From positions 1 to 64,000 of the forward strand of contig NZ_BPQT01000045.1 in the NCBI RefSeq assembly GCF_022179405.1: 64,000 nt of DNA, read 5' to 3'. The stretch comes from Methylobacterium marchantiae. GTDB taxonomy: Bacteria; Pseudomonadota; Alphaproteobacteria; Rhizobiales; Beijerinckiaceae. Position numbers and translations under genes: made by a program. Every line of letters begins with the position of its first letter. The first letter of the stretch is position 1. Positions 19,229 to 28,434 of this stretch are shown here, in pieces. The notes under the pieces are model-generated. The model did no database searches. It worked only from the letters and a program-made list of their open reading frames with translations, and was not told the origin of the DNA.

Positions 19229-20478
19229 CGCGACCGCCGACACGAAGGGCCGTCCTCGCCGCTGCATCACTGGTGACGGGCATCGTACCGGCTAGTGCGG
19301 AAGCCGTGCCCCTGCGTCTTTCTCGTGGCGTCAATACTTGGCCATGGTTCTCGCTGACGCGCGAGTTTCCGGCGCCGCGAACGGATTACGGAGCGCCGCC
19401 GTTTCAGGACGGCCGGCCTGTGCCGACGGGCCGAGACCTGGCTCGGCTGCGACAAGCCGGGTTCGATTTTCTCCGGATTCCCGTCGATCCTGGCCCGTTC
19501 GTCGCTGCCCTAGCGGTAGAGCGGGCGCGCCTCATGCAAAATCTTAAGGCTGCTTTGGAGGCGGCGTTGCGCGCCGACCTTTCCGTAGTGGTCAACGTGC
19601 AGGCCAATGGCGCGACTCATCACTGGAACCCCCAGAATTTCTATGGCGATCCGGGCGCGCCGCTATTTCCCGCCTATCGTGGGTTCGTCTCCGATCTCGC
19701 GCGCATGCTGGAGAGCATCGCTCCGGATCGATTGGCCCTAGAGCCGGTCAACGAGCCGCCGCAGGGATGCGGCTCGCAATCATGGCTGACCATCCAGGAC
19801 GATCTCCTCACGGAGGCCCGGCGCGTTGCGCCACGGCTGACCCTCGTTGCCTGCGGCGCCTGCGGCGGCATGATCACAGGGCTCACCGCCCTCGATCCTA
19901 CCTCACTTTCCCGCTTCGCGCCGCTTCTCTTCACCTTCCATTATTACGAGCCCTACCTGTTTAGCCATCAGGGGGCCCCTTGGATGCGGGAACCGGTCTA
20001 TCGTGCCCTCAATGCAGTTCCCTGGCCGGCCTACGTCGGCAAGCTGGAGACGACCCTCGCCGCCGTTCGGAAAAGGATGGCCAGCGATGCCACCCTGTCG
20101 GCAGAAGCGAAGCGCGAGGCCTATGCGGTGACGGAAGCCAAGCTCGCCGAGTATTTCGCGGCGCAGCCCGACAAGCGCTACCTCGCACGGCATCTCGCGA
20201 TGGTGGGCGAATGGGGGCGCCGGTACGGCATATCCCCGCGGCAAATTCTGCTCGGAGAGTTTGGTGCCCTGCGCAGCGACGCACGCTACGTGGCTTCTCA
20301 TGCCGAGGACAGGGTCCGCTACGTCCAAGACGTGCGAGAAGCAGCGGAGGCGGAGGGCTTCCCCTGGGCGTTCTGGAATCTGTTCGACGGGATGGGGATG
20401 ATGGACGATGCCACCCGGCGCTTCGACCGGGCGATCGTCACGGCCCTGGGGTTGCGCGCACGCGCGGACGATCCCTGA
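19225..20478 (+). CDS. Exported GH5-type glycoside hydrolase
   Basis: 417 residues with an N-terminal export signal containing a twin Arg (TRRAVLAAASLVTGIVPASA). The (beta/alpha)8 fold of family 5 is indicated by GVNTWPWFSL, FDFLRIPVDPGPF, the acid-base motif LALEPVNEPP (Glu177) and the nucleophile motif ILLGEFGALRS (Glu345). Endoglucanase-like enzymes of polysaccharide loci trim or release polymer in the periplasm. The gene overlaps the upstream glycosyltransferase by 4 bases, and its last 41 bases overlap the convergent polymerase gene on the opposite strand. Confidence 0.88.
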   Translation: MTRPPTRRAVLAAASLVTGIVPASAEAVPLRLSRGVNTWPWFSLTREFPAPRTDYGAPPFQDGRPVPTGRDLARLRQAGFDFLRIPVDPGPFVAALAVERARLMQNLKAALEAALRADLSVVVNVQANGATHHWNPQNFYGDPGAPLFPAYRGFVSDLARMLESIAPDRLALEPVNEPPQGCGSQSWLTIQDDLLTEARRVAPRLTLVACGACGGMITGLTALDPTSLSRFAPLLFTFHYYEPYLFSHQGAPWMREPVYRALNAVPWPAYVGKLETTLAAVRKRMASDATLSAEAKREAYAVTEAKLAEYFAAQPDKRYLARHLAMVGEWGRRYGISPRQILLGEFGALRSDARYVASHAEDRVRYVQDVREAAEAEGFPWAFWNLFDGMGMMDDATRRFDRAIVTALGLRARADDP

Positions 20479-21736
20479 CCTTGTGGAACAATCCGAGGAG
20501 CAGGATGGCGAACTTGGCCAACAGTGTGGTCTTGGCTCCGAGACCCTCGAAGGTGTTCACCAGAATAACGAAGGCGAGGACCGGAAGAAACGTCCCGCTG
20601 CGGCATTGGCGAACCAACTCGATCATGTAGAGCGTCACGGCGACGGTCAGCAGAACCGTCATGATCACGCCCTGATAGACCAGGGTCCGGACGATCGGGT
20701 TCTCGATGCCCCATTCGAGCCCGCTCACGCGCCGCAGAGAGTCGACGAGGGTCATATCCGGGCCGACCAGCAATTCGCGGAACGGGATGCTGGCGATAAG
20801 GTCGAGCATCTCCACGCGTGCATTGGCGCTGCCGCCGTCGGCAATGAACCGACTGAGCAGTGCGTCGAAGAATCCTCCGACGGCCAGAGCACCGATGGCA
20901 AGTGGCGCGAGCGTAAACAGGAATATCCCCACCGCCGCCGCCAGAAGCGGGATGCGGCCTGCGCTCAAGACCTTGTGCAAGGCGAAGAGACCGTAGGCAC
21001 CGCCGAAGATCAGCGTCACCACGGTGGCGGAACGTCCACCGAAGGTCACGAGGGCGGCAAGCTGCAGGCCGATCATTGCAAGGCGGAGCGGCACCGTCAT
21101 GCGCCCACCGCCGCCGATGAGGGCGAGCACGTAGCAGGCTGTGAGAGTGGCATTGCCGAGGGGATGACCCTGGAGGGCGGCCGAGCGCGTATCCGTGGCG
21201 AAGACCTGTCCGTCGAGCCGATAAGGAAAGAACAGAGTCTTGGTCGCGAATTCGGTCAGGCCGAGCAACGCGTTGATGAGCATCACCGCGTGTACGGTCA
21301 GCTCGAGGCGTCTCCAGGTCAGAGCGTCGCGGTCGGCGAGCAGGACGACGAAGAGGCCGGGCAGCAAGAAAGTGTCCAGCGCCCCAGCCATTCCCGGTCC
21401 GCTGCGCATTACGATGTGCAGGAACAATCCGATACTGCACGCGGCGAGCAGCGCCCCTGCAGGCCGCACCTGCACTGCATAGACGAGGTAGCCCGCCGGA
21501 TTGCCGGACCTCAAAGCCGCCCAGCAGAATAGGACGATGACGAGATAGGTCGAAGGATGGATCTTCTGTGGCGCGGCGCCGGTGAGCCCGTCGTAATTGA
21601 TGCCGACGTTCCAGAGCATACCGCCAGAAACGCCGAGAATCAGCACCGTCAGGAAGATAAGGCCGAGCGGCATCGGGCTTCGAGACGCGGCTCTTGCCGG
21701 GCCGCCTGCAGCTGACGGATGGATCGCGAGCCTCAT
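20438..21736 (-). CDS. VpsF-like polysaccharide polymerase / O-antigen ligase family
   Basis: About 432 residues, nearly all hydrophobic, with some 11 membrane helices and one larger periplasmic loop (about 300-360). Motifs such as GHPLGNATLTACYVLALIGG and TFGGRSATVVTLIFGG correspond to the Wzy/WaaL superfamily signature (G-R-S-A after a helix). It would polymerise or ligate repeat units on the periplasmic side. ATG 21736 lies 10 bases after the upstream stop; an ATG at 21763 inside that gene is an alternative. It ends inside the convergent GH5 gene. Confidence 0.78.
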   Translation of the reverse strand: MRLAIHPSAAGGPARAASRSPMPLGLIFLTVLILGVSGGMLWNVGINYDGLTGAAPQKIHPSTYLVIVLFCWAALRSGNPAGYLVYAVQVRPAGALLAACSIGLFLHIVMRSGPGMAGALDTFLLPGLFVVLLADRDALTWRRLELTVHAVMLINALLGLTEFATKTLFFPYRLDGQVFATDTRSAALQGHPLGNATLTACYVLALIGGGGRMTVPLRLAMIGLQLAALVTFGGRSATVVTLIFGGAYGLFALHKVLSAGRIPLLAAAVGIFLFTLAPLAIGALAVGGFFDALLSRFIADGGSANARVEMLDLIASIPFRELLVGPDMTLVDSLRRVSGLEWGIENPIVRTLVYQGVIMTVLLTVAVTLYMIELVRQCRSGTFLPVLAFVILVNTFEGLGAKTTLLAKFAILLLGLFHKVRDRPRVRATPGP

Positions 21737-21746
21737 GGTCCGCCCG

Positions 21747-23918
21747 TCATGCCGCCGCCGCATGGCGATCGACGAAGAGACTGCCGGACACTGGACGACC
21801 CAGCACCTCCGAAATGTCGAGAAGATCGAGGAGATCGCGCTGCCGCGTGGCGCCGTTCTTTGCCACGATCAACAGCCGATCGCTGGCGGAGGCGAGTGGT
21901 CCGATCCGCAGATTGCCGGTGAGTACTCCGCCATCCACCAGAATCAGATCGAAGCTCGACTTGGCGGCGGCGAGGAACTGTTCGATGTTGCGGCGGCTCA
22001 GCGCCTCGCGCGACGCCTTGGCGGTATCGCCGATGCCGATCCGGGCTGCGCCGCTTTCGGAATCGGCCTTCGCCGCAGTTGCCATTCCGGCCTCTCCGCT
22101 CAGCACCTCGATCAGGCCTGGCCCGGTCGTTCCCGCCTGTGGCGCCGCATCGAGGTCGGCCTCGACAAAGAGCACGCGCTCGCCGCGCGCCGTTGCCACC
22201 GCGGCGAGGAGGTGTATCGCTGAACGTCGGTCCGCACTGTCCGAAGCCGCTGAGGTCACGAGGACGCTCAATGCCTGCCCAGGCGGTTGGATCTGCCCGC
22301 GGACGCTGGACAGTCGGTCTAGAGTGAGACTCGCAGCGACGCTGGCCGGGCGTTCGCTCCCTGCCTTGAACTCCGGATAGGTGGCGACGACGGACGTATG
22401 CGAGAGCCGCTCCATCTGACGTCGAGACAGGACGGTCGGGTCGAGATACTCGCGGACGAAGGCCAACCCAGCTCCGAGGCCGAGGCCGCTGATGAGGCCG
22501 CCGACGAAGAGCAGGAGGCGTAGCGGCCAGCTCCGCTCGGTGGGCGGCCGGGCCCAGCTAATGACGCGGGCATTGGTGGTGTCGATGCCGGTCTGTTCCT
22601 GAATCTCGCGGGAACGGCTGAGGAAATTGCCGTAGACGGCACGGCTTGTATCCACCTCACGCTCGAGTTCGCGCAGACGCACGGAGGCCTCACCCGTGAC
22701 GATAGTGCCTCGCTTCAACTCATCAAGGCTCGCCGTCAACGCCTTCTCGTTGGCAGCCGCACGCTGGTAATCGGTTTCTGCCGAGCGGGAGATGCGGTTC
22801 AGTTCTACCTCGGTGAGGCGCTTGACGTCCTGCATCTGGGTCCGAACCGCCTCGATATAGGGATGACGGTTGCCGAGTTGCGTGCGGAGGTCCGCTTCCT
22901 TGCTCGCGAGTTCCGCATATTGGCTGCGCAGCCGCTCGATCACAGCGGACTGGATCGCTTCCGGCGCCGAGTCCGGTCCGAACGCGGTTCCGCGCGCGTC
23001 CTTGATCTGCTGAAGTTTGGTGCGAGCCTCCGCGGTGCGGGCGCGTGCAGCCACGATCCGGTTGTTGCTCTCCGCCAATTGCTGATCGCTGATCAAGCGA
23101 CCGCTCGCCGAGATCAATCCGTTCTCGGCCTTGAACGTCTCGACCTTGTTCTCGGCGACGTTGACGCGCTTGCGTAGATCGTCGAGGCGTGAGCCCAACT
23201 CGGCCGAGGCGCGCGCGGCCGCATCGGCACGCGCGGCAGTCTGGTCTTTGAGATAGGCGCTGGCGATGGCGTTGACGATCCGGGCGGCTTTATCAGGGTT
23301 GTTCGCGGTGATGACGACGTCCACCACGAAGACCTTGTCGGCACGCTTCACCGCGAGTTTGCGCCGAAGGGCACGGACGGCCCGAGCTTCAGCCGCCGCA
23401 TTGCTGCTTGAAGCCGCACCGTCGCCCTGAATGGTGCGCAGGGTCCAGCTGAGGAAGCCGTTACCGAGGCCGCCAAAATCCGGGTCGTCGAGCAATCCGG
23501 CATCGTGGGCGGCGCGGGTCAGGACGGAATCGGATTCGATGACGCGAGCCTGACTCTCGACCTGGATCACGCCACCATCAGGCGCCATGGCAACCGGATT
23601 GACGTCGTTCGTGACGATCTGCCTGTCGCGTGGATCGATGAGGATCTGGGCGGTAGCCGCATAGAGCGGAGGCGCCAGGAAACCGTAAGCCACCGCGATG
23701 AAGGTGAGCAGGGCCGCAGTTCCGAGCACCCACGCGCGGCGCACATAGAGAATGCGCCAGAGATCGCCGATTTCTGCGCTCTTGTCGGGTTCGGAGGAAG
23801 TCGTCCGGTCGATGCCGGGTCGACCGATCCAATCCGCCGCCGCGATGTGTCTGTCGATCTGTGCCATCGGATGCTCGGGCCGTGGCCGGGATACGGCCCG
23901 TCCTTCAATCATAGGCAT
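21747..23918 (-). CDS. Wzz/GumC-type polysaccharide co-polymerase with degenerate tyrosine-kinase domain
   Basis: 723 residues. Layout: cytoplasmic N-terminus, membrane helix near 64-84 (RRAWVLGTAALLTFIAVAYG), Wzz domain, long periplasmic coiled coil (about 220-410), GNVR-like linker, second helix near 470, then a BY-kinase-like domain. That domain keeps a Walker A'-like VLFVEADLDAAP and Walker B-like FDLILVDGG, but the Walker A region reads VTSAASDSADRRSA and lacks the GK[ST]. After ATYPEF no Tyr occurs, so there is no C-terminal Tyr cluster. It probably controls chain length without kinase activity. First gene of a run with the VpsF-like gene. Confidence 0.88.
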   Translation of the reverse strand: MPMIEGRAVSRPRPEHPMAQIDRHIAAADWIGRPGIDRTTSSEPDKSAEIGDLWRILYVRRAWVLGTAALLTFIAVAYGFLAPPLYAATAQILIDPRDRQIVTNDVNPVAMAPDGGVIQVESQARVIESDSVLTRAAHDAGLLDDPDFGGLGNGFLSWTLRTIQGDGAASSSNAAAEARAVRALRRKLAVKRADKVFVVDVVITANNPDKAARIVNAIASAYLKDQTAARADAAARASAELGSRLDDLRKRVNVAENKVETFKAENGLISASGRLISDQQLAESNNRIVAARARTAEARTKLQQIKDARGTAFGPDSAPEAIQSAVIERLRSQYAELASKEADLRTQLGNRHPYIEAVRTQMQDVKRLTEVELNRISRSAETDYQRAAANEKALTASLDELKRGTIVTGEASVRLRELEREVDTSRAVYGNFLSRSREIQEQTGIDTTNARVISWARPPTERSWPLRLLLFVGGLISGLGLGAGLAFVREYLDPTVLSRRQMERLSHTSVVATYPEFKAGSERPASVAASLTLDRLSSVRGQIQPPGQALSVLVTSAASDSADRRSAIHLLAAVATARGERVLFVEADLDAAPQAGTTGPGLIEVLSGEAGMATAAKADSESGAARIGIGDTAKASREALSRRNIEQFLAAAKSSFDLILVDGGVLTGNLRIGPLASASDRLLIVAKNGATRQRDLLDLLDISEVLGRPVSGSLFVDRHAAAA

Positions 23919-24166
23919 GATCCGAATTCACTGACGATTCACCAACATCCGGACACTTCCCCGGTCCCGATACCCGTCAGGTGGATCATGGTTAATCCAT
24001 CGTAAAGGACGGGTAGAGCAGGGGCTTAAGGCCGGATTGCGGTGAAGGGTTTCTCAATCGAGATGCGGTAACCACAGGAGATGAAGGAGACGTCCCGTCG
24101 CTGGACCTATCCCAATCTGCCGATGGCGTTCGACCTCGGCGTTCGATTGTTCGGGGACCGACTACG

Positions 24167-25678
24167 ATGCGGCTGCGATTGAGGCTGGACGGACGTGCCC
24201 TCCGCCGCTGGCATATCTGCCTCTTGGAACGGATCACGGCGCTTCCAGGACTCGAGGTGGAGGTCGATCGTTCGCCGGGCCCAGGAGGCCTGCCGGACAA
24301 GGCTGCGTTGCTGTTCCGCCTCGAAGCTCTTCTCAAACGCCTGTCCCTCGACGGGCTCTCCTCGCCTGCGCCGGCGAGCACGCTCGCCGGCTATCCAGAA
24401 TCGTCCGCGGCGGCGTCCTGCATCCTCGATTTGTGCGGCGATGCATCCGGCGGCCCGAAACTGCCGATCTGGCGCTTGAGCTTCGACGGCATCGCTGGCG
24501 AGGGTGCTCTCCTCGCATCGCTTCTCGCCGGCCGATCACCCGTGGCGGCTCTTTCCACGAATGGCAGGATCATCGCCTCCGGACGCTTCGGTGCTGAGGA
24601 CCGCGGTACCATGCTCACCGCCTTCGAAGATGGGCTGATCCGCAGCATAACACTCATCGTCGGCGCCCTGTCCGGCGCGCGTCCGCTTCTCCAGCAAAGC
24701 GCCTCGGTATCGCCCGATGCCCCTGTCCTGACTGTGAGGACGATCGGCGCCCGGACCGCTAAGATGGCAGCTCGGCTCATCATCCGGCGCCTCTACTACC
24801 TGTGCTATCGCGCTCCGCATTGGCGCGTTGGTTGGCGCCGGTTGACTGGTCCTGACCTCGTCGACTTGCGGACGCATCCATCATCAGGCTGGAAAGATCT
24901 GCCTGATGATGGGCGCCGCTTCTATGCCGACCCGTTCGGCATCGAACATGAAGGGCGCACTGTGCTCTTCGTCGAGGATTTTCCGCATGCGACAGGCAAG
25001 GCGCTGATCTCGGCGGTGACCTTCGATATGAATGGCCCAATCGGAACGCCGGTCCCGGTCCTCGAGGAGCCGCATCATCTCTCCTATCCGTTCGTGTTCG
25101 AGCGTGAGGGATCGTTCTGGATGATCCCGGAGAGCTGTGCCAACGACACCGTCGATCTCTATCGGGCCACCGCCTTTCCAGGCGGCTGGGTCAAGGAAGC
25201 GACGCTGCTGCGAGGTGTGACCGCGAGCGATTCGACCCTGCTGGAACGGGACGGCCGCTGGTGGATGTTCGCCACTGTGCGGGACCAGCCGGCCGATGTC
25301 GGAGGCGGCCCGATTCTCGGCTCCTATCACGACAGCCTGCACCTCTGGTCGGCGTCGGATTTCCGTGGTCCTTGGACGCCGCATGCGGGCAATCCGGTCC
25401 TCATCGATATCGCTTCGGCAAGGCCGGCCGGGCGCATCGTGGAACGGGACGGGGTCCTGATCCGTCCGGTCCAGGATTGCCGACTGGGCTACGGGGAAGC
25501 GCTGGCGCTCGCCCGGATCGACCGCCTCGACGACGAAGGCTACGCCCAGACCGTCGAGACCATCCTACGGTCGGGCCCGCTCTTTCCTGGCACCCGTCTC
25601 CACACCCTCAACCGCGCCTCGGCATTCGAGTTCATCGACGGCTCCGCTCGCTCTCCCCGCTGGCGGAGGAGACGATAA
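24167..25678 (+). CDS. GINT1-like putative glycosyltransferase (formyltransferase-like N-terminus plus propeller)
   Basis: 503 residues. The N-terminal part (1-200) resembles the formyltransferase-like region, the C-terminal half (about 230-490) a five-bladed propeller related to glycoside hydrolase 43/32 folds: RFYADPFGIEHEGRTVLFVE, HLSYPFVFEREGSFWMIPES, STLLERDGRWWMFATV and GRIVERDGVLIRPVQDC. This pairing matches the glucosamine inositolphosphorylceramide transferase-like family, bacterial members of which sit in polysaccharide loci. Its reaction in bacteria is not established. GGGGA precedes the ATG. It is divergent from the Wzz gene and ends 6 bases from the convergent flavoprotein gene. 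Confidence 0.72.
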   Translation: MRLRLRLDGRALRRWHICLLERITALPGLEVEVDRSPGPGGLPDKAALLFRLEALLKRLSLDGLSSPAPASTLAGYPESSAAASCILDLCGDASGGPKLPIWRLSFDGIAGEGALLASLLAGRSPVAALSTNGRIIASGRFGAEDRGTMLTAFEDGLIRSITLIVGALSGARPLLQQSASVSPDAPVLTVRTIGARTAKMAARLIIRRLYYLCYRAPHWRVGWRRLTGPDLVDLRTHPSSGWKDLPDDGRRFYADPFGIEHEGRTVLFVEDFPHATGKALISAVTFDMNGPIGTPVPVLEEPHHLSYPFVFEREGSFWMIPESCANDTVDLYRATAFPGGWVKEATLLRGVTASDSTLLERDGRWWMFATVRDQPADVGGGPILGSYHDSLHLWSASDFRGPWTPHAGNPVLIDIASARPAGRIVERDGVLIRPVQDCRLGYGEALALARIDRLDDEGYAQTVETILRSGPLFPGTRLHTLNRASAFEFIDGSARSPRWRRRR

Positions 25679-25684
25679 CCCTCA

Positions 25685-26872
25685 TCAGACGGTCTTGGTC
25701 GGCCCAATAACCGGCCGGCGCGGCTTGGAGAGGGTCGACCGCAGGACGTGAAGGGCGTGGAGGCCATAGCGGCCGACGCGGTTTCGCAGGCGTCGCGCGA
25801 TCCAGGTGGCACCGCTTCCGATCGTGATCTCGCGGGCGTAGAGGCTCGCTCGCAGACATTGTTCGTCGGAGCCGTGCTTGACCGGATCGGCGTAGAACTG
25901 CGCGATCTTGTCCTTGCCCATTCCGGGGGTCGCAAACCAGCGCGGCAGGTGTTCCGAGCAGAGGCGGTCGACGTCGGTGAGCACCTTGCCGATCCCGGTG
26001 CCTGGAATCGGGCACGGCGTCAGAAAGGCGTCGCCGAGGAGGATGATCCCATCGCGCTCCGGCTCGGCCGCCTGGATGACGTCGATGGGCCGCATTTCCA
26101 CCGGCCCCGCGACGGCGAGATCGGGGCAGAGCCGGGCTAGTCCGGGCATGGCTTGGCGCATGAGCGCCTCGGGCGACTTTCGGAACTCCTTCACCCATGG
26201 ATCAGTGAGTTTCCGGTACACGAAGAGATTGGCCCGCATCGTCGCCCCGATTGGGAATAGCGTAACATAGGCAACGGCGCTGCCCTTACCCTCACCGTAA
26301 TAGGTCAGGGATTCGAAGCCGAAGGACGAAGGCGGGGCGGCCATATCGAAACCGAAGGACAGCGAGTGCTTTTCGCTCACCATGGTCCTGCCAATTCCGA
26401 CCTTGCGGCGCAGGACATCGCCGAGACCCGTGGCCAGCAGGACCAAGCGCGCCGTCCGCACGCTGCCGTCGGCGAGGGTGACCGTCTGACGCTCGGGCCC
26501 GGTCTCGATCTCCGCCACGCGGCCGACCACTAGGGGCGAGGAGGCGGGCAGCGCCTTGCGCAGGTCGTTGATCAGGGCGGTGTAATGGACGCCATACTCC
26601 CGCACTCGATGGCGCGAGAAGAGATGCCCGAACCGAGAGACGCAGACTTCGTCCACGGGCGTCGTCACGGCACGGGCAAGCTCGCCGAAGCCGAGCTTCT
26701 CGAAAAGGTCCATCTGCGGCACGCCGAGCTTCTCCGCCCGGAAATCGGGCGGGTAGACCGCATGGGTGTCGATGATCGCCGTGTTGTAACCTGCCTTGGC
26801 CAGCGCGATGGTGGCGGTGGTCCCTGCGAGACCGGCACCGATGACGATAACGTCGTGATGGATCTCAGACAT
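25685..26872 (-). CDS. FAD-dependent oxidoreductase (monooxygenase/reductase-like)
   Basis: 395 residues. The N-terminal dinucleotide fold DVIVIGAGLAGTTATIALA (G-x-G-x-x-G) and the second FAD motif LLGDAFLTPCPIPGTGIGK place it in the group 1 flavoprotein monooxygenase/geranylgeranyl-reductase superfamily. No membrane segment or signal is seen. It acts on an unknown, probably hydrophobic, substrate. It borders the polysaccharide locus but lies on the opposite strand from its nearest member, so a role there is only a guess. The 164-base gap upstream separates it from the sensor kinase. Confidence 0.82.
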   Translation of the reverse strand: MSEIHHDVIVIGAGLAGTTATIALAKAGYNTAIIDTHAVYPPDFRAEKLGVPQMDLFEKLGFGELARAVTTPVDEVCVSRFGHLFSRHRVREYGVHYTALINDLRKALPASSPLVVGRVAEIETGPERQTVTLADGSVRTARLVLLATGLGDVLRRKVGIGRTMVSEKHSLSFGFDMAAPPSSFGFESLTYYGEGKGSAVAYVTLFPIGATMRANLFVYRKLTDPWVKEFRKSPEALMRQAMPGLARLCPDLAVAGPVEMRPIDVIQAAEPERDGIILLGDAFLTPCPIPGTGIGKVLTDVDRLCSEHLPRWFATPGMGKDKIAQFYADPVKHGSDEQCLRASLYAREITIGSGATWIARRLRNRVGRYGLHALHVLRSTLSKPRRPVIGPTKTV

Positions 26873-27036
26873 ACGGACTTTCCCCCGACCATGCCATTAT
26901 GGAACGCCAGCCCCTCGTCGTCTCCTCATGGTACGGAGCCGGTGCGGATTTGGAGCGGGTCGATCGTCCGTTGCAGGTGACATGCCGTCTTTCTGTCCCG
27001 TTCAAGGAGCATGTCGGGCTTAAGAATTCAGTGTCT

Positions 27037-28434
27037 TCAGGCCGGCAATTCGAGCCGTGCGCGTAGCCCATGCAGGGTTCCGCGGTCGAGATGGAGGGAG
27101 CCGCCGTAGAGTTCGGCGAGCTCCGTGGTGATCGACAGGCCGAAACCATGACCCGGTACGGTCTCATCGAGTCTTCGTCCGCGTCCGAGGACCCGAGCCG
27201 CCGCATCCTCGTCGAGGCCCGGCCCGTCATCCTCCACCGTGATCGTGACGCCCTGTCCAGAGAAGGCGGCAGCGATCCAAACCTGCGCCCGGCACCAACG
27301 GCAGGCATTGTCGATGAGGTTGCCGAGCATCTCGTCGACATCCTGCCCGTCGCAGGCGACGGCGATGCCGTCCGAAACCTCCACCGTAAAGGCAATACCC
27401 TTGTCCGCGTAGAGCCGGGCGAAGGTGGTACGAAGGCCGGCGGCCGACACTGCAAGGTCCGTCCGTTCGCGGGTCGCGCCGCCGAGGGCCGCGGTGCGGG
27501 CGCGGCGCAGATGATGACGGATCTGCGCATCCATGCCCGATACCAGGGCTGAGAGCCGGCCGTCGGGATCTTTTCCCGCGTCACCGAGCGCCATGGTCAG
27601 TGTGGCGAGGGGCGTCTTCAGACCATGGGCGAGATTGGCCACATGGGTCCGCGCCCGTTCCAGATTCACCGCGTTCTGGCTCAGCAACGCGTTCACCTCG
27701 CGGACCAGAGGCCTGATCTCCGCCGGCTGCTTCTCTGGTACCTGTGCGCGTTTTCCTGCACGAATCTCGCCGAGGTCCCGCCGCAGACGTTCCAGTGGCC
27801 TCAGGCCGAGGCGTACCTGCGCCACGAGCCCGACGACGAGGCATAGCCCGAGTATACTCAGGATCAGTGCGAGGGTCAGACCCGCTTCCCGAACTGGACC
27901 ACTCAGGGCAGCCATCGGTGCCGAGGCGACGATCGTCGCATTGCCGGCACCGGCTTCGTCCGGCAGGGTGAGGATGCGCAGGATCACCGTATTTCCCCAG
28001 GGATCGACGCCGTCCGCCGGCTGGGGATGGTCGGGATGCGGGGTCCTGCTGTCCTGTCGGTGTTCCGCTGGAGCGGGCAGGTCGTGCCCCTCCAGCGAAC
28101 TGGAGCGGAGGGTCGCATCACCCTGCCTGATTTGCCAGGACCAGCCGGACCGCTCGCGGTCGAAGGGCGGCCCGTCGAGGTTTCGCCGGAGGGCGAGCCG
28201 GCCGTCCCGTCCGCGTTCCAGGCTGGAGGCGATGGCGACGATCTGGCTATCGAGGCGGCTGTCAAGCTGGCCGCGGACGAAGCGGTGCAGGATGAAGCCG
28301 ATGGCGATGCCCGCCACGACCAGGGCGATCGTCACGAGGACGAGGGCGGCGACGATCAGGCGCCGCTGCAGCGAGCCGGAATGCGGTCGTGCCGGGCCAT
28401 GCAGAGGTTTCGGTCGAGGAGACGACGCCTTCAC
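27037..28434 (-). CDS. Sensor histidine kinase (PhoQ/EnvZ-like architecture)
   Basis: 465 residues. Two membrane helices (about 26-50 and 185-207) frame a 135-residue periplasmic sensor, followed by HAMP, HisKA with NLAHGLKTPLATLTMALG (His270) and the ATPase domain with N-box LGNLIDNACRWC and G-boxes VEDDGPGLDED and GHGFGLSI. The AHxLKTPL phospho-acceptor and the Cys residues next to the N-box are typical of the PhoQ-like branch. GTG start overlaps the response-regulator stop by 4 bases (GTGA), so both are co-translated. The stimulus is unknown. Confidence 0.93.
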   Translation of the reverse strand: MKASSPRPKPLHGPARPHSGSLQRRLIVAALVLVTIALVVAGIAIGFILHRFVRGQLDSRLDSQIVAIASSLERGRDGRLALRRNLDGPPFDRERSGWSWQIRQGDATLRSSSLEGHDLPAPAEHRQDSRTPHPDHPQPADGVDPWGNTVILRILTLPDEAGAGNATIVASAPMAALSGPVREAGLTLALILSILGLCLVVGLVAQVRLGLRPLERLRRDLGEIRAGKRAQVPEKQPAEIRPLVREVNALLSQNAVNLERARTHVANLAHGLKTPLATLTMALGDAGKDPDGRLSALVSGMDAQIRHHLRRARTAALGGATRERTDLAVSAAGLRTTFARLYADKGIAFTVEVSDGIAVACDGQDVDEMLGNLIDNACRWCRAQVWIAAAFSGQGVTITVEDDGPGLDEDAAARVLGRGRRLDETVPGHGFGLSITTELAELYGGSLHLDRGTLHGLRARLELPA

